49,369 bases of DNA from Lacticaseibacillus hegangensis. GTDB lineage: Bacteria; Bacillota; Bacilli; Lactobacillales; Lactobacillaceae. A model generated the notes under the pieces. The model made no database searches. It had not been told where the DNA came from and saw nothing but the letters and a program-made list of their open reading frames with translations. This document shows, piece by piece, positions 1 to 9,240 of this stretch (within the stretch, counting starts at the first letter, position 1; every line of letters starts with the position of its first letter). Position numbers and translations under genes: made by a program. The DNA lies in the NCBI RefSeq assembly GCF_003946465.1, contig NZ_RHOL01000020.1:1-49369 (forward strand). The letters run 5' to 3'.

Positions 1-104
1 AGATTCCACCTCGCGATGGACACCCTTGCCCTTGGCTAGCGGTTCCGACTACTACGGCCCGCAGTGGACTTTCACCACCAAGTTGGCGCCCATGCCGGGC
101 GCAC
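1..104 (-). mobile_element. Group II intron, 5' end only
   Basis: Read on the minus strand, the sequence opens with GTGCG at 104-100, the conserved 5' end of group II introns, followed by a GCGCCC/GGGCGC hairpin. Domain I-like blocks of bacterial introns follow: GGTGAAAGTCC, then GTAGTCGGAACCG, CTAGCCAAGGGCAAGGGTG and CGAGGTGGAATCT near position 1. The rest of the ribozyme and any reverse transcriptase would lie left of the window. The intron starts one base after the T-tract of the cold-shock gene terminator, an insertion habit known for terminator-targeting (class C) introns. The class itself is not settled by 104 bases. Confidence 0.8.
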
Positions 105-105
105 C

Positions 106-143
106 AAAAAAACACCCACCCGACAAAAGTCGGATGGGTGTTT
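106..143 (-). terminator. Terminator of the cold-shock gene
   Basis: A 13-bp stem (ACACCCATCCGAC paired with GTCGGGTGGGTGT) with a TTTT loop is followed on the minus strand by seven T. It lies directly downstream of the cold-shock gene and directly upstream of the group II intron. Confidence 0.9.
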
Positions 144-157
144 CCCAACGCTGTGAA

Positions 158-358
158 TTACAGCTTTGTAACGTTAGCAGCTTGTGGGCCGCGGTCGCTT
201 TGTTCTACTTCGAAGCTAACAGCTTGGCCTTCGTCAAGCGTCTTGTAGCCGTCGCCTTGGATGGCGGAGAAGTGAACAAATACGTCCTTGCCGTCTTCAC
301 CAGTGATGAAGCCGTAACCCTTATCAGCGTTGAACCATTTAACAGTACCCTGTTGCAT
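158..358 (-). CDS. csp: Cold-shock protein, CspA family
   Basis: Small single-domain nucleic-acid chaperone of 66 residues that binds single-stranded RNA and DNA and melts RNA structure in the cold. The product starts [18 protein letters not shown] and contains the RNP1 motif KGYGFI and the RNP2 motif VFVHF, which carry the aromatic nucleic-acid-binding residues. Start at 358 rather than an upstream ATG at 400, because a GGAG ribosome binding site sits just before it and the family begins with MxxGTVKWF. Monocistronic, with its own promoter about 110 bases upstream (long leader, usual for this family) and a strong terminator. Several paralogues are usual in lactobacilli, so no letter is assigned. 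Confidence 0.96.
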   Translation of the reverse strand: MQQGTVKWFNADKGYGFITGEDGKDVFVHFSAIQGDGYKTLDEGQAVSFEVEQSDRGPQAANVTKL

Positions 359-468
359 AATGTGTGAATCTCCTTCATTAATACTAAAGTGACAAAACAA
401 CTTGGTAATCGCTGAAAGAAATCCATTATGCTAGCACAACTGTTTCAGTTCATCAATTACTTGAACCT

Positions 469-477
469 AGTATAACA
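469..477 (-). promoter_or_regulatory. Extended -10 promoter of the cold-shock gene
   Basis: The minus strand shows TGTTATACT, an extended -10 element. A clear -35 is not visible. Transcription from here gives a leader of about 105 bases before the start codon, typical of cold-shock mRNAs. Confidence 0.5.
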
Positions 478-576
478 CGGACCACCAAGAAAAACTAATC
501 AAATGTCCACGCAAACGAAAAGATTCGCGTTACAATCAAAAGCAGCGCTATTACATAGCAGAAAGCAGGTCTTTTT

Positions 577-1107
577 TTGAACGACATTAAACCTCTTACG
601 ATCAAGCCCAATCTCTTTCACCTGTTCTTCCAGCTGCTGGTCGGTTTCGCGCTGGTGTTCGCGGCCGGCGTCATTGTGACCCGCCAAGGCGCCGTCATCG
701 GCGGCGGGGTCGGCCGCACGATCATGATCGCCGGCTGGGCGATTCTGGCCGTCGCCATTGCCTACTTCATCGTCCAGCTGCTTTCCGGCCTCAGCCACCC
801 GAGCCTGATTTTTGACCACGCGGGCATCACCGACAACACGGCGGTGTTCGCCTGGCGCGGCAATTTCCTGCCCTGGGAAAAAGTGTCCGGCATGGCGGTG
901 ATTCACTCGACGTTGATCCTCAAAGTGAAAAATCCCCCGCGCCAGCGCCGCAACGCCTTGATGAAGCAGCTCAGCCGCGAGTTTGACGCCAATTACACAA
1001 TTGACATCAACCTGATTGCCGAAGCGGACCTGGAAGCCATCAAGACCATCGCCAACCAACTCGATCAAAAAACTGGTGTCTGGCAGCACCTCGGTGAAAA
1101 TGACTAA
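577..1107 (+). CDS. Membrane protein with PH-like C-terminal region (STM3941-like)
   Basis: Protein of 176 residues, function unknown. Two hydrophobic segments (about residues 14-35 and 46-70) form an N-terminal hairpin in the membrane. They are followed by a soluble part with the pattern HPSLIFDHAGITDN and FLPWEKVSGM, which resembles the PH-like region of STM3941-type membrane proteins. Start is a TTG at 577 preceded by AGCAGG at about 7 bases; no ATG occurs before the second membrane segment, so an internal start would lose the membrane hairpin. It stands alone between the cold-shock gene and gdhA and has its own terminator. The family resemblance is by eye only. Confidence 0.75.
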   Translation: MNDIKPLTIKPNLFHLFFQLLVGFALVFAAGVIVTRQGAVIGGGVGRTIMIAGWAILAVAIAYFIVQLLSGLSHPSLIFDHAGITDNTAVFAWRGNFLPWEKVSGMAVIHSTLILKVKNPPRQRRNALMKQLSREFDANYTIDINLIAEADLEAIKTIANQLDQKTGVWQHLGEND

Positions 1108-1118
1108 ATGAACGCCTG

Positions 1119-1151
1119 ACCGTCTGCAACTTCGCAGACGGTTTTCTTTTT
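1119..1151 (+). terminator. Terminator of the STM3941-like gene
   Basis: Stem ACCGTCTGC (1119-1127) with GCAGACGGT (1134-1142) followed by TTTTCTTTTT. Confidence 0.88.
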
Positions 1152-1159
1152 CCGCCAGC

Positions 1160-1190
1160 AAAAAGGCGCTTGCTTCGCGGCAAGCGCCTA
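1160..1190 (-). terminator. Terminator of gdhA
   Basis: On the minus strand a 10-bp stem AGGCGCTTGC / GCAAGCGCCT is followed by a T-tract at 1164-1160. It is a separate hairpin next to the plus-strand terminator, so the two convergent genes are closed independently. Confidence 0.88.
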
Positions 1191-1207
1191 AAACTCATTC
1201 CATCAGC

Positions 1208-2572
<1,365 letters not shown>

Positions 2573-2655
2573 TTAGATTGCTCAAAGTTTACCATAATCA
2601 GGCTGGTAATGACGGCGCTTACCGAAAAAAATCAGGGCCGTTTCCTATTTGAGCC

Positions 2656-2686
2656 AAAAAAAGTCGCTGCACTCTGGGTGCAGCGG
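2656..2686 (-). terminator. Terminator of sstT
   Basis: Minus-strand stem CGCTGCAC / GTGCAGCG followed, after AC, by seven T. Confidence 0.88.
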
Positions 2687-2699
2687 CCGGTTTGTGCAA

Positions 2700-3995
2700 T
2701 TAGTTTTCTTGAGGGGCGGCGTCGCGCAGCGCGTCATCCGGTTCAGGCTGGTGTTCAGCTGCGCGCACGGCCGCCTTCATGTCGACCGGGTGGCCATTTT
2801 TACGGGCGTCGGCGTATTCGGCCGTTGCGGTGAACAGCAGGTCTGAAGCGGAGTTGACCGCTGTTTCCACGGAGTCCTGGATGACCCCAATGATGAAGCC
2901 GATGCCGACCACCTGCATCGCAATATCATTGTTGATGCCAAACAGCGAAGCCGCCATGGGAATGATCAACAGCGACCCGCCGGCAATGCCGGAGGCGCCG
3001 GTGGCGGCCAGCGCGGTCAGCAGGCACAGCAGAAACGCGAGTGGGAAGGACACGTGAATGCCCAACGTGGTGCAGGCGGCCAGGGTCATCACCGAAACCG
3101 TGATGGCTGCGCCGCCGCTGTTGGCGGAGCCGCCGAGCGGAATCGAGACCGAGTAAGACGACTTGTTTAGCCCGAGATCCTCGCAGGCCTGCAGGTTGAT
3201 TGGAATGTTGACGGCCGAGCTTCGGGTGAAGAACGCGGGAATGCCCGAGCGCTTCAAGGTCCACAGCGTCAGCGGGTAAGGATTCTGATGCGTCAGGCCA
3301 AACACCATCAAGGGATACACGACCAGGTAGACAAACGTCATCGTTCCGACCAAAAGCAGCACCAGCTGGCCATAACGCGCGACGCCGGCAAACCCGGTTT
3401 CGCTGATGGTAGTGTAAATCAGGCCGGCGATCCCGAACGGCGCGAACTGGATGACCGTTTGCGCCACGCCGGTGATGGCGCCGGAAATCTCCTTGATCAC
3501 CGAGCGCGTCTGCTTGGAGGTCAGCCGCAGCGCAAAGCCGATCATTAGCGCCCAAAACAAAATCGACAGGTAGTTGGCGTTGACAATCGCGGCCAAGGGG
3601 TTCCCCACCGCGTTTGTCAGCAGATCAGACAGGACTTTGCCCAAACTTTTGGGGGCAGCGGCCGCCGCGACGTGCGCTGCTTTAGGCAAAACCAGGTGAA
3701 CTGGAAACAGGTAGGAGGCGCCGACTGCGGCAAATGCCGAGAGCAAGGTCGCGCTCAGGTACAAGATGATCACAGTGCCGAAGTGATTCGTGGCGCCGGA
3801 CTTATACCCCGAGACTGCCGACATGATTAGGAAGAAAACCATGACCGGCGCGATACCCTTCAACGCGCCGACAAAGAGTTGGCCCAAAATGCCGATTGCT
3901 GTCCATGAAGGGACTAGCCAGGCCAGCAGTGACCCCACGGCCAGCCCAATAATGATGCGAACGATCAACGACACAGATTTGTACTTGGCATACAT
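2700..3995 (-). CDS. sstT: Serine/threonine:Na+ symporter
   Basis: Inner-membrane sodium-coupled carrier of serine and threonine from the dicarboxylate/amino acid:cation symporter family. The 431-residue product has many hydrophobic segments and the family signatures RSSAVNIPINLQAC and IPLGGSANSGGAAITV, whose serine-rich loop forms the re-entrant substrate site. Start chosen at MYAKYKSVS (3995) because it follows an AGGGGCGAGG purine stretch; an ATG 25 codons earlier adds an unlikely hydrophobic extension and would lie too close to the promoter. The tail after about residue 390 is hydrophilic. Monocistronic with a promoter at 4028-4056 and its own terminator. Confidence 0.93.
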   Translation of the reverse strand: MYAKYKSVSLIVRIIIGLAVGSLLAWLVPSWTAIGILGQLFVGALKGIAPVMVFFLIMSAVSGYKSGATNHFGTVIILYLSATLLSAFAAVGASYLFPVHLVLPKAAHVAAAAAPKSLGKVLSDLLTNAVGNPLAAIVNANYLSILFWALMIGFALRLTSKQTRSVIKEISGAITGVAQTVIQFAPFGIAGLIYTTISETGFAGVARYGQLVLLLVGTMTFVYLVVYPLMVFGLTHQNPYPLTLWTLKRSGIPAFFTRSSAVNIPINLQACEDLGLNKSSYSVSIPLGGSANSGGAAITVSVMTLAACTTLGIHVSFPLAFLLCLLTALAATGASGIAGGSLLIIPMAASLFGINNDIAMQVVGIGFIIGVIQDSVETAVNSASDLLFTATAEYADARKNGHPVDMKAAVRAAEHQPEPDDALRDAAPQEN

Positions 3996-4027
3996 AAGCC
4001 TCGCCCCTATCAGAAGTAATAAACTGT

Positions 4028-4056
4028 ATTGTACTCGTATCATAAACGACTGTCCA
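4028..4056 (-). promoter_or_regulatory. Promoter of sstT
   Basis: Minus-strand TGGACA (4056-4051), a 17-base spacer and TACAAT (4033-4028), close to the sigma-A consensus, about 30 bases upstream of the sstT start. The remaining bases up to 4198, ahead of the fructokinase, show no convincing plus-strand promoter. Confidence 0.6.
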
Positions 4057-4198
4057 GTAATTGAGCACATAAAGTGATTAATTCAGGGATTTATACCGGG
4101 TCTCAGACGTCTTAATCGCTGATTCTACAGCATAGGTAGCGGTTTCTCACCAGGAGCGCTATTCTAAAGGGGAAACATTTTTGAAAGGCGGGACAAGT

Positions 4199-5062
4199 AT
4201 GATTTTAGGTTCGATCGAAGCAGGCGGCACCAAGTTCGTCTGCGCGACAGGCACGGCAGACGGCAAGGTGGAAAAGCAGGTCCGCATCCCCACGGGTACG
4301 CCCGAAGAAACTATTCCGGCAGTGATCAAGTTTTTCCAGGACAACCCGGTGGACGCCATTGGGATTGGGACATTCGGCCCAGCCGACATCGACCCGGCCA
4401 GCCCCACATACGGCTATATCACGTCGACCCCTAAGCCCGGCTGGCGCGACTACAATTTTCTCGGTGCGATGAAAGCCGCGATCGACGTGCCTTACGCCTT
4501 CACCACCGACGTCAACGAGGCCGGTTACGCGGAGTGGCGCGCCGGCGCGGGGCAAGGCCACAAGAATATGTTGTACTGGACCGTCGGCACCGGCATTGGC
4601 GCCGGCTACATCCACGATGGCAAGCTGCTGCAAGGCTTCTCCAATCCGGAAATGGGCCACATCATGATGCCCCAGCTGCCTGGTGACACCTACAAGGGCC
4701 GCTGCCCGTACCACGCCAACCACTGCCTGGAAGGGCTGGCTGCCGGTCCCGCGGTTGAGGAACGCGCCGGCAAAAAAGGCCCCGAGCTGGCGCCTGACGA
4801 CCCGGCCTGGGACCTGGAAGCCGACTACCTGGCAATCGCGTGCGTCAACGCGGCAATGATCCTGTCACCTGACATCATCGTCTTCGGCGGCGGCATCATG
4901 CACCAAAAGCAGCTGCTGCCAAAGATCCGCGCCAAGTTTGCCGAGCACAACAACGGCTATGTCGCGACCCCTGACTTGGACGATTACATCGTTCGCATCG
5001 GCCTGAACGACGAAGCCGGCGTGATGGGCGGGTTCTTCCTAGCCGCCGACGCGTTGAAATAG
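4199..5062 (+). CDS. scrK: ROK-family fructokinase
   Basis: Phosphorylates fructose to fructose-6-phosphate with ATP in the cytoplasm. The 287-residue product begins MILGSIEAGGTKFVCATG, the standard N-terminus with the ATP phosphate loop. It has TTDVNEAGY with the catalytic Asp, WTVGTGIGAGYI, and a ROK zinc site CPYHANHCLEG. Start at ATG 4199 with AAGGCGGG seven bases upstream. A TTG at 4181 also has a ribosome binding site (AAAGGGG) and would add six residues, so the start is not certain. Not next to a sucrose or fructose transporter here, so substrate assignment rests on family likeness. Ends in a strong terminator. Confidence 0.9.
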   Translation: MILGSIEAGGTKFVCATGTADGKVEKQVRIPTGTPEETIPAVIKFFQDNPVDAIGIGTFGPADIDPASPTYGYITSTPKPGWRDYNFLGAMKAAIDVPYAFTTDVNEAGYAEWRAGAGQGHKNMLYWTVGTGIGAGYIHDGKLLQGFSNPEMGHIMMPQLPGDTYKGRCPYHANHCLEGLAAGPAVEERAGKKGPELAPDDPAWDLEADYLAIACVNAAMILSPDIIVFGGGIMHQKQLLPKIRAKFAEHNNGYVATPDLDDYIVRIGLNDEAGVMGGFFLAADALK

Positions 5063-5065
5063 CTA

Positions 5066-5111
5066 AAAACGAGCGACTCACTGTGAAATTGCCAGTGAGT
5101 CGCTCGTTTTC
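5066..5111 (+). terminator. Terminator of the fructokinase gene
   Basis: Long stem AACGAGCGACTCACTG / CAGTGAGTCGCTCGTT followed by TTT. The AAAAAC ahead of the stem may also allow use on the minus strand. Confidence 0.85.
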
Positions 5112-5177
5112 TAAAGAAATCGTCACCGTGCAAATCGTCGGTATCGAAGATTACCATTGAGAAAGGAGATATGGTCC

Positions 5178-5582
5178 ATGCTAAAGCGAGAAAATCAGAT
5201 TCAGCTGACTGACGCGGGCGAGACATCTGCTGCAGATCTAATCGCCGAGACGCTAGAGATGTATGAAATCACTCAAAGAGACTTTGCCAGGCGAATTGGC
5301 GTTTCCCAAAAGCATCTCTCTCAAGTGCTCAATCATAAGGCCTTTATCTCTGCAACCGTTGCTCTGTCTATTGAGAAAGTCACTGGTATTCCTGCTAAAC
5401 TGTTGCTGCGCTTGGACACAAACTATCATCTTAAGCACGCGGAGAAACCGGCGGCCGGCAGTGCCCAAAAAATCCGGAGTATCTCAAACGTTATCAGTGG
5501 GCAACGGCTTAAACCCATTTTCGATTGCGCGGTGGTGAAAACCATCGCGCAATTTTTTGTTCCTACTGAGCAACCCCAATGA
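5178..5582 (+). CDS. HigA/VapI-like HTH protein, possibly truncated
   Basis: Protein of 134 residues with an XRE-type helix-turn-helix at about 34-60 (EITQRDFARRIGVSQKHLSQVL), as in HigA/VapI-type antitoxins and in longer XRE proteins of lactobacilli. Start at ATG 5178, preceded by AAGGAG; a TTG at 5157 is also in frame. After about residue 90 the sequence no longer resembles a domain. A strong rho-independent terminator lies inside the last 20 codons, so an mRNA ending there would have no stop codon. The gene may be the front part of a longer regulator truncated by deletion, or may be made from non-stop message. No toxin gene is adjacent. Confidence 0.7.
   Translation: MLKRENQIQLTDAGETSAADLIAETLEMYEITQRDFARRIGVSQKHLSQVLNHKAFISATVALSIEKVTGIPAKLLLRLDTNYHLKHAEKPAAGSAQKIRSISNVISGQRLKPIFDCAVVKTIAQFFVPTEQPQ
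5524..5559 (+). terminator. Terminator inside the HTH reading frame
   Basis: A 13-bp stem, ATTGCGCGGTGGT (5524-5536) with ACCATCGCGCAAT (5541-5553), contains one G-T wobble and is followed by TTTTTT. The stop codon of the surrounding frame comes only at 5580-5582. Confidence 0.85.
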
Positions 5583-5597
5583 AATGGTATACGCCAC

Positions 5598-5623
5598 TCA
5601 AAAAGGCGACCGCAGCCGCCTTC
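5598..5623 (-). terminator. Terminator of the ABC exporter operon
   Basis: Minus strand AGGCGGC / GTCGCCT short stem followed by TTTTT, seven bases after the stop codon of the downstream subunit. Confidence 0.75.
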
Positions 5624-5629
5624 GTATGA

Positions 5630-7411
5630 CTATTCAAACACCATTTGATTTCGGTACAACTCGGCGTAAAAGCCGTGCTGGGCCAGCAGCTCCTGATGAC
5701 TGCCCTGCTCGATAATGCGGCCGTGCTGCAGCACCACAATGCGGTCCGCGTTCAGGATGGTCTTCAGCCGGTGGGCGATGACAAAGCTCGTGCGGCCCTG
5801 GATCACGTTGTCCATCGCGGCCGGAATCTTGGCCTCGGTGACGGTATCGACGTTCGACGTGGCCTCGTCGAGAATCAGCAGCCGCGGATCGGTCAAGATC
5901 GTGCGGGCGATGCTCATCAGCTGTTTTTGACCAGCGGAGAAAATGTTCTGCTCGTCAGACACCTTGGTCTCGTAGCCTTCGGGCAGGCTTTCAATGAAGT
6001 CGTGAATGTTGGCCTGCTTGGCCGCGTCGATCACCCGGTCCATCCCCGCCTCCGGGTCACCGAAGCGGATGTTGTCGGCAATGGTGCCGGTGAACAACTG
6101 TGGGTCCTGAAGCACGATGCCGACTGTGTGGCGCAGCTGCGCCAGGTCGAACTCCCGCAGGTCGGTACCGTCGATAGTGATGCTGCCGGAATCCAAATCG
6201 TAGAAGTGATTCAGCAGGTTCATCACCGTCGTTTTCCCGGACCCGGTCGGCCCCACCAGTGCGACCATCTGGCCTTTTTGGACGTCGATGGTCACGCCGT
6301 GGAGAATCTCCTTGCCCGGCAGGTAGGAAAAGCGCACATCGTCGATTTTCAAGGCATGGTCGATGTGGTCGATCGGTTTTCCATTGGCCCGCCGGACCTC
6401 GTCGGGCTGGCTGCGGACCTCGTCGACCCGCCGCGCGCCAGTGATGGCCAGCTGGATCATGCCGTACAAGCTGGTCAGCGTGATGATCGGCTGGTAATAC
6501 TGCTGGGCATAGTTGACGAACACCACGACCAGTGCCAGTGCGGCGCCGGTGCTCAGGCTGCCGCCAAGGGCCAGCCAGGAGCCGGCAAAAATCACAATGG
6601 CGGTGTTGAGCAGCGACATCCCCGACAGCAGCGGGCTGAGAATCCCGGACCAAATCTGGCCCTGGGTTGCGGTTTTGCGCACGCGCTGGTTGTAAGTGTT
6701 GAAGCCTTCAACCGAGTCGTGCTGCAGACCGTTGGTGATGATCACCTTCTGGCCGGTGACCTGCTCGTTGATGTAGCCGTTCAAGGCGCCAATGTCGGTT
6801 TGCTGCTGATCCACGGCGACAGCGGCTTTTTTCATCACCAGGGCCGCGATTAGCAGGGCCACTGGTGTCGTACTCATCGTCACCCAGGCCATGGTGGTGC
6901 TCTGGTTGAACATCATAATGAGAATGCCGATCATCTGGGCAATGGCCAGGAGAAAATCGATCAGCGCCTGGTTCAGCGCGTTGAAAATGTTATCCAAGTC
7001 ACTGGTGTAGCGCGCCAGAATGTCACCATCGGAGTGCTGGTCGAAGTATTCGACCTTCATCCGCTGCATCTTGCGAAACAGCCCGATGCGCATGGTCCCG
7101 GTCGAGTACGCGGTGACCTTGGCCAGCAGCCAGGACGCGATCAGCAAAGACGACGCGTCGCCGAAGTAAAACAGCACGTAAAACAGCAGCGTGTGGTGGA
7201 ACGTGGTCAGGCTGGCGCCGGCCCGCGTGGCGGGGTTCGTCCAGGCCTGCACATAGGTGGTCAGCTCGCTGATGGCACGGCCCAGGTAGGTCGGGGCGAT
7301 CACGACGCAGGCCGTGCTGATGCCAATGAGCACCGCACTCCAGAAGAACGGCCAGCCGTAAGGTTTGAGGTAATGCCAGTAGTAACGCCCGGCAAGTTTG
7401 ATGTCTTTCAT
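5630..7411 (-). CDS. ABC exporter half-transporter, second subunit
   Basis: Half-transporter of 593 residues: six-helix membrane domain (about 1-330) and nucleotide-binding domain (about 350-593), of the LmrD/BmrD/YheH type exporting drugs or lipids. Walker A GPTGSGKTT starts at 387, Walker B is LLILDE (511-516, catalytic Glu516), and the switch His is in IAHRL (547). The signature is FSAGQ (491-495) instead of the usual SGGQ. The intact Walker B and His mean this subunit carries the catalytic ATP site; its altered signature faces the partner's degenerate site. The start codon overlaps the stop of the upstream subunit in TAATG, so the two are translationally coupled. Substrate unknown. Confidence 0.93.
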   Translation of the reverse strand: MKDIKLAGRYYWHYLKPYGWPFFWSAVLIGISTACVVIAPTYLGRAISELTTYVQAWTNPATRAGASLTTFHHTLLFYVLFYFGDASSLLIASWLLAKVTAYSTGTMRIGLFRKMQRMKVEYFDQHSDGDILARYTSDLDNIFNALNQALIDFLLAIAQMIGILIMMFNQSTTMAWVTMSTTPVALLIAALVMKKAAVAVDQQQTDIGALNGYINEQVTGQKVIITNGLQHDSVEGFNTYNQRVRKTATQGQIWSGILSPLLSGMSLLNTAIVIFAGSWLALGGSLSTGAALALVVVFVNYAQQYYQPIITLTSLYGMIQLAITGARRVDEVRSQPDEVRRANGKPIDHIDHALKIDDVRFSYLPGKEILHGVTIDVQKGQMVALVGPTGSGKTTVMNLLNHFYDLDSGSITIDGTDLREFDLAQLRHTVGIVLQDPQLFTGTIADNIRFGDPEAGMDRVIDAAKQANIHDFIESLPEGYETKVSDEQNIFSAGQKQLMSIARTILTDPRLLILDEATSNVDTVTEAKIPAAMDNVIQGRTSFVIAHRLKTILNADRIVVLQHGRIIEQGSHQELLAQHGFYAELYRNQMVFE

Positions 7412-9135
7412 TATGCTGGCAGCCTCCCTTCCTTGGCCTTTTGGGTTTGATAAATTTCCTGATAAATAGTGTTGTCACGGACGAGCTCCTGGTGCGTGCC
7501 TTTGCCGACGACCCGGCCGCCATCAAGCACCAGGATCGAATCGGCACGGATGATGGACGAGATTTTCTCGGCGATGACCACGGTCGTCGTGTGCTTCAGG
7601 TCGCGGTCCAGGGCTTCCTGCACCAGTTTCTCCGACTTGGCGTCCAGCGCCGAGGTTGCGTCGTCCAGAATCAAGATCTCCGGGTTCGCGATCACGCCTC
7701 GCGTGATGGCTAGGCGCTGCTTTTGCCCGCCGGAAAAATTGGCGGAGCGCTCCTCGACCGGCGCGTCGTACGTCTCTGGCAGGCGCTCGATAAATTCAGC
7801 GGCCTGGGCGATTTCCGCCGCGCGGTGCATGCTGGCGGCCGTCGCCTCTTTTTTGACCTGGCGCAGGTTCTGGGCGATGGTGCCGGAAAACAGCGTCGAG
7901 CGCTGCAGTACAAAGGCCACGGCGTCGCGCAGGGTCGCTTCCGGCAGCTCGCGCACGTCGACGCCGCCAATCAGCACGCGCCCGGAATCCGGATCAAACA
8001 GGCGGGCAATCAGCTGGGCCAGGGTCGTTTTGCCCGACCCGGTCGCGCCGACGATGCCAAGCATCTGGCCAGCCGGCACGGTGAACGAGACGTCCTTCAA
8101 GGTCGGCGTCTCATCGCCGGGATACGTGAAGGTCACGTGGTCGAACGTGATGTCACCAGCGACCTTTTTCTCCGGGCCGTCCACAAAATGCATACTCGGC
8201 TGGTGGTCGAACACCTCGCGCACGCGCCCCATCGAAATGAAGGCGCGGGACGCGAAGGTCATGATGAACGAGCCGTTGATCACGGCAAAGAGAATCTGCC
8301 CGAGGTACGAGGTGAAGCTGGACACCGCGGCGATGTACGCCGGGTGCGCCAGGACCTGCGTGCCGACCAGGTAGACCGACCCCGCGATCGCGATGTTGGC
8401 GGTCAGGAAAAAGGCCGGCATCAGCACCGCGAACAGCTCGCCGATACGCGTGGTGACATCGCGCAGCTCATCAGACGGCTTGGCGAAGGTCTTGATCTGG
8501 TTATCCTCCTGCACGAAGGACTTGACCACGCGAATGCCCATCAGATTTTCCCGGGCGACGGTGTTGACGTTTTCAATCAGCTGCTGAGTGCGGCCAAACA
8601 GGCTGCTCATCTGTTTAAAGGCGACCACGGCGACCAGGACGATAATCACCAGCATGGCGAGGATCACCCACCACTGCTGCGGCATCGTTGTCAGCGCCAG
8701 GGCCAGCGCGCCAAAAAAAAGCAGCGGAATGCGCGTCACCTGCTGGAAGGCCGCCATCACCGCGCCTTGGATCTGCTGCACGTCGTTGGTCATCCGCACC
8801 ACCAAATTGGACGCCGAGAAAGTCTCGATGTCGGCGTACGCAAACGACTGAACATGCCGATAGATGTCGGCCCGCAGATCGGTGGCCACCCCCAGCGCCA
8901 GGCGCGCCGAGTACACAGTGTTGACGATCCCGCCGGCAATGCCGACCACTGCCAGCACGATCAGCCAGATGCCGTTTTGCCACACCGCCGTGCGGTCATG
9001 CGCCATGATGGCGGTCATCACCGTTTGCAGCAGCCGCGGCTGCCACAGGGTCGCAAAGACCAGCACCAGCACAGCCAGCGTCGAAATAAGGGCGTCCTTT
9101 CGGTATTTTTTCAGGTACGGTAACAGCACTTTCAT
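7411..9135 (-). CDS. ABC exporter half-transporter, first subunit (degenerate site)
   Basis: Half-transporter of 574 residues, LmrC/BmrC/YheI type, pairing with the downstream subunit. Membrane domain about 1-310, nucleotide-binding domain about 325-574. Walker A GATGSGKTT starts at 363 and the signature NFSGGQ is intact (466-471). Walker B ends in ILILDD, with Asp492 where the catalytic Glu belongs, and the switch histidine is Glu523 (IAEKIS). Its own ATP site is therefore predicted to bind but hardly hydrolyse ATP, as in known heterodimeric exporters. Good AAGGAG ribosome binding site before ATG 9135. First gene of a two-gene operon; a possible promoter (TTGCTA, 17 bases, TAAGCT) lies at about 9150-9190. 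Confidence 0.93.
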   Translation of the reverse strand: MKVLLPYLKKYRKDALISTLAVLVLVFATLWQPRLLQTVMTAIMAHDRTAVWQNGIWLIVLAVVGIAGGIVNTVYSARLALGVATDLRADIYRHVQSFAYADIETFSASNLVVRMTNDVQQIQGAVMAAFQQVTRIPLLFFGALALALTTMPQQWWVILAMLVIIVLVAVVAFKQMSSLFGRTQQLIENVNTVARENLMGIRVVKSFVQEDNQIKTFAKPSDELRDVTTRIGELFAVLMPAFFLTANIAIAGSVYLVGTQVLAHPAYIAAVSSFTSYLGQILFAVINGSFIMTFASRAFISMGRVREVFDHQPSMHFVDGPEKKVAGDITFDHVTFTYPGDETPTLKDVSFTVPAGQMLGIVGATGSGKTTLAQLIARLFDPDSGRVLIGGVDVRELPEATLRDAVAFVLQRSTLFSGTIAQNLRQVKKEATAASMHRAAEIAQAAEFIERLPETYDAPVEERSANFSGGQKQRLAITRGVIANPEILILDDATSALDAKSEKLVQEALDRDLKHTTTVVIAEKISSIIRADSILVLDGGRVVGKGTHQELVRDNTIYQEIYQTQKAKEGRLPA

Positions 9136-9197
9136 CTTGTTTCTCCTTAAAATCTCAGTTTGACCAGCTTACCCGAATTTTTAATAACTAGCAAGTC

Positions 9198-9236
9198 AAA
9201 AAGGGGCCAGTGCTGCTGCCAGCGCCGAACCCCCAA
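9198..9236 (-). terminator. Possible terminator of the lysine operon
   Basis: After the asd stop the minus strand can fold GGGG...GCTG / CAGC...CCCC, with internal mismatches, followed by TTTTT. An imperfect stem, but placed where the six-gene operon should end. Confidence 0.45.
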
Positions 9237-9240
9237 ACCT

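Noticed and set aside
26-367. Plus-strand frame across the left edge
   Set aside because: It crosses the group II intron end, a terminator and the antisense of the cold-shock gene.
3996-4070. 25-codon extension of sstT
   Set aside because: The upstream ATG lies in the promoter region found at 4028-4056.
5645-9123. Long plus-strand frames opposite both ABC exporter genes
   Set aside because: Antisense shadows; Arg/Gln/His-rich, no motifs, and the minus-strand genes are complete.
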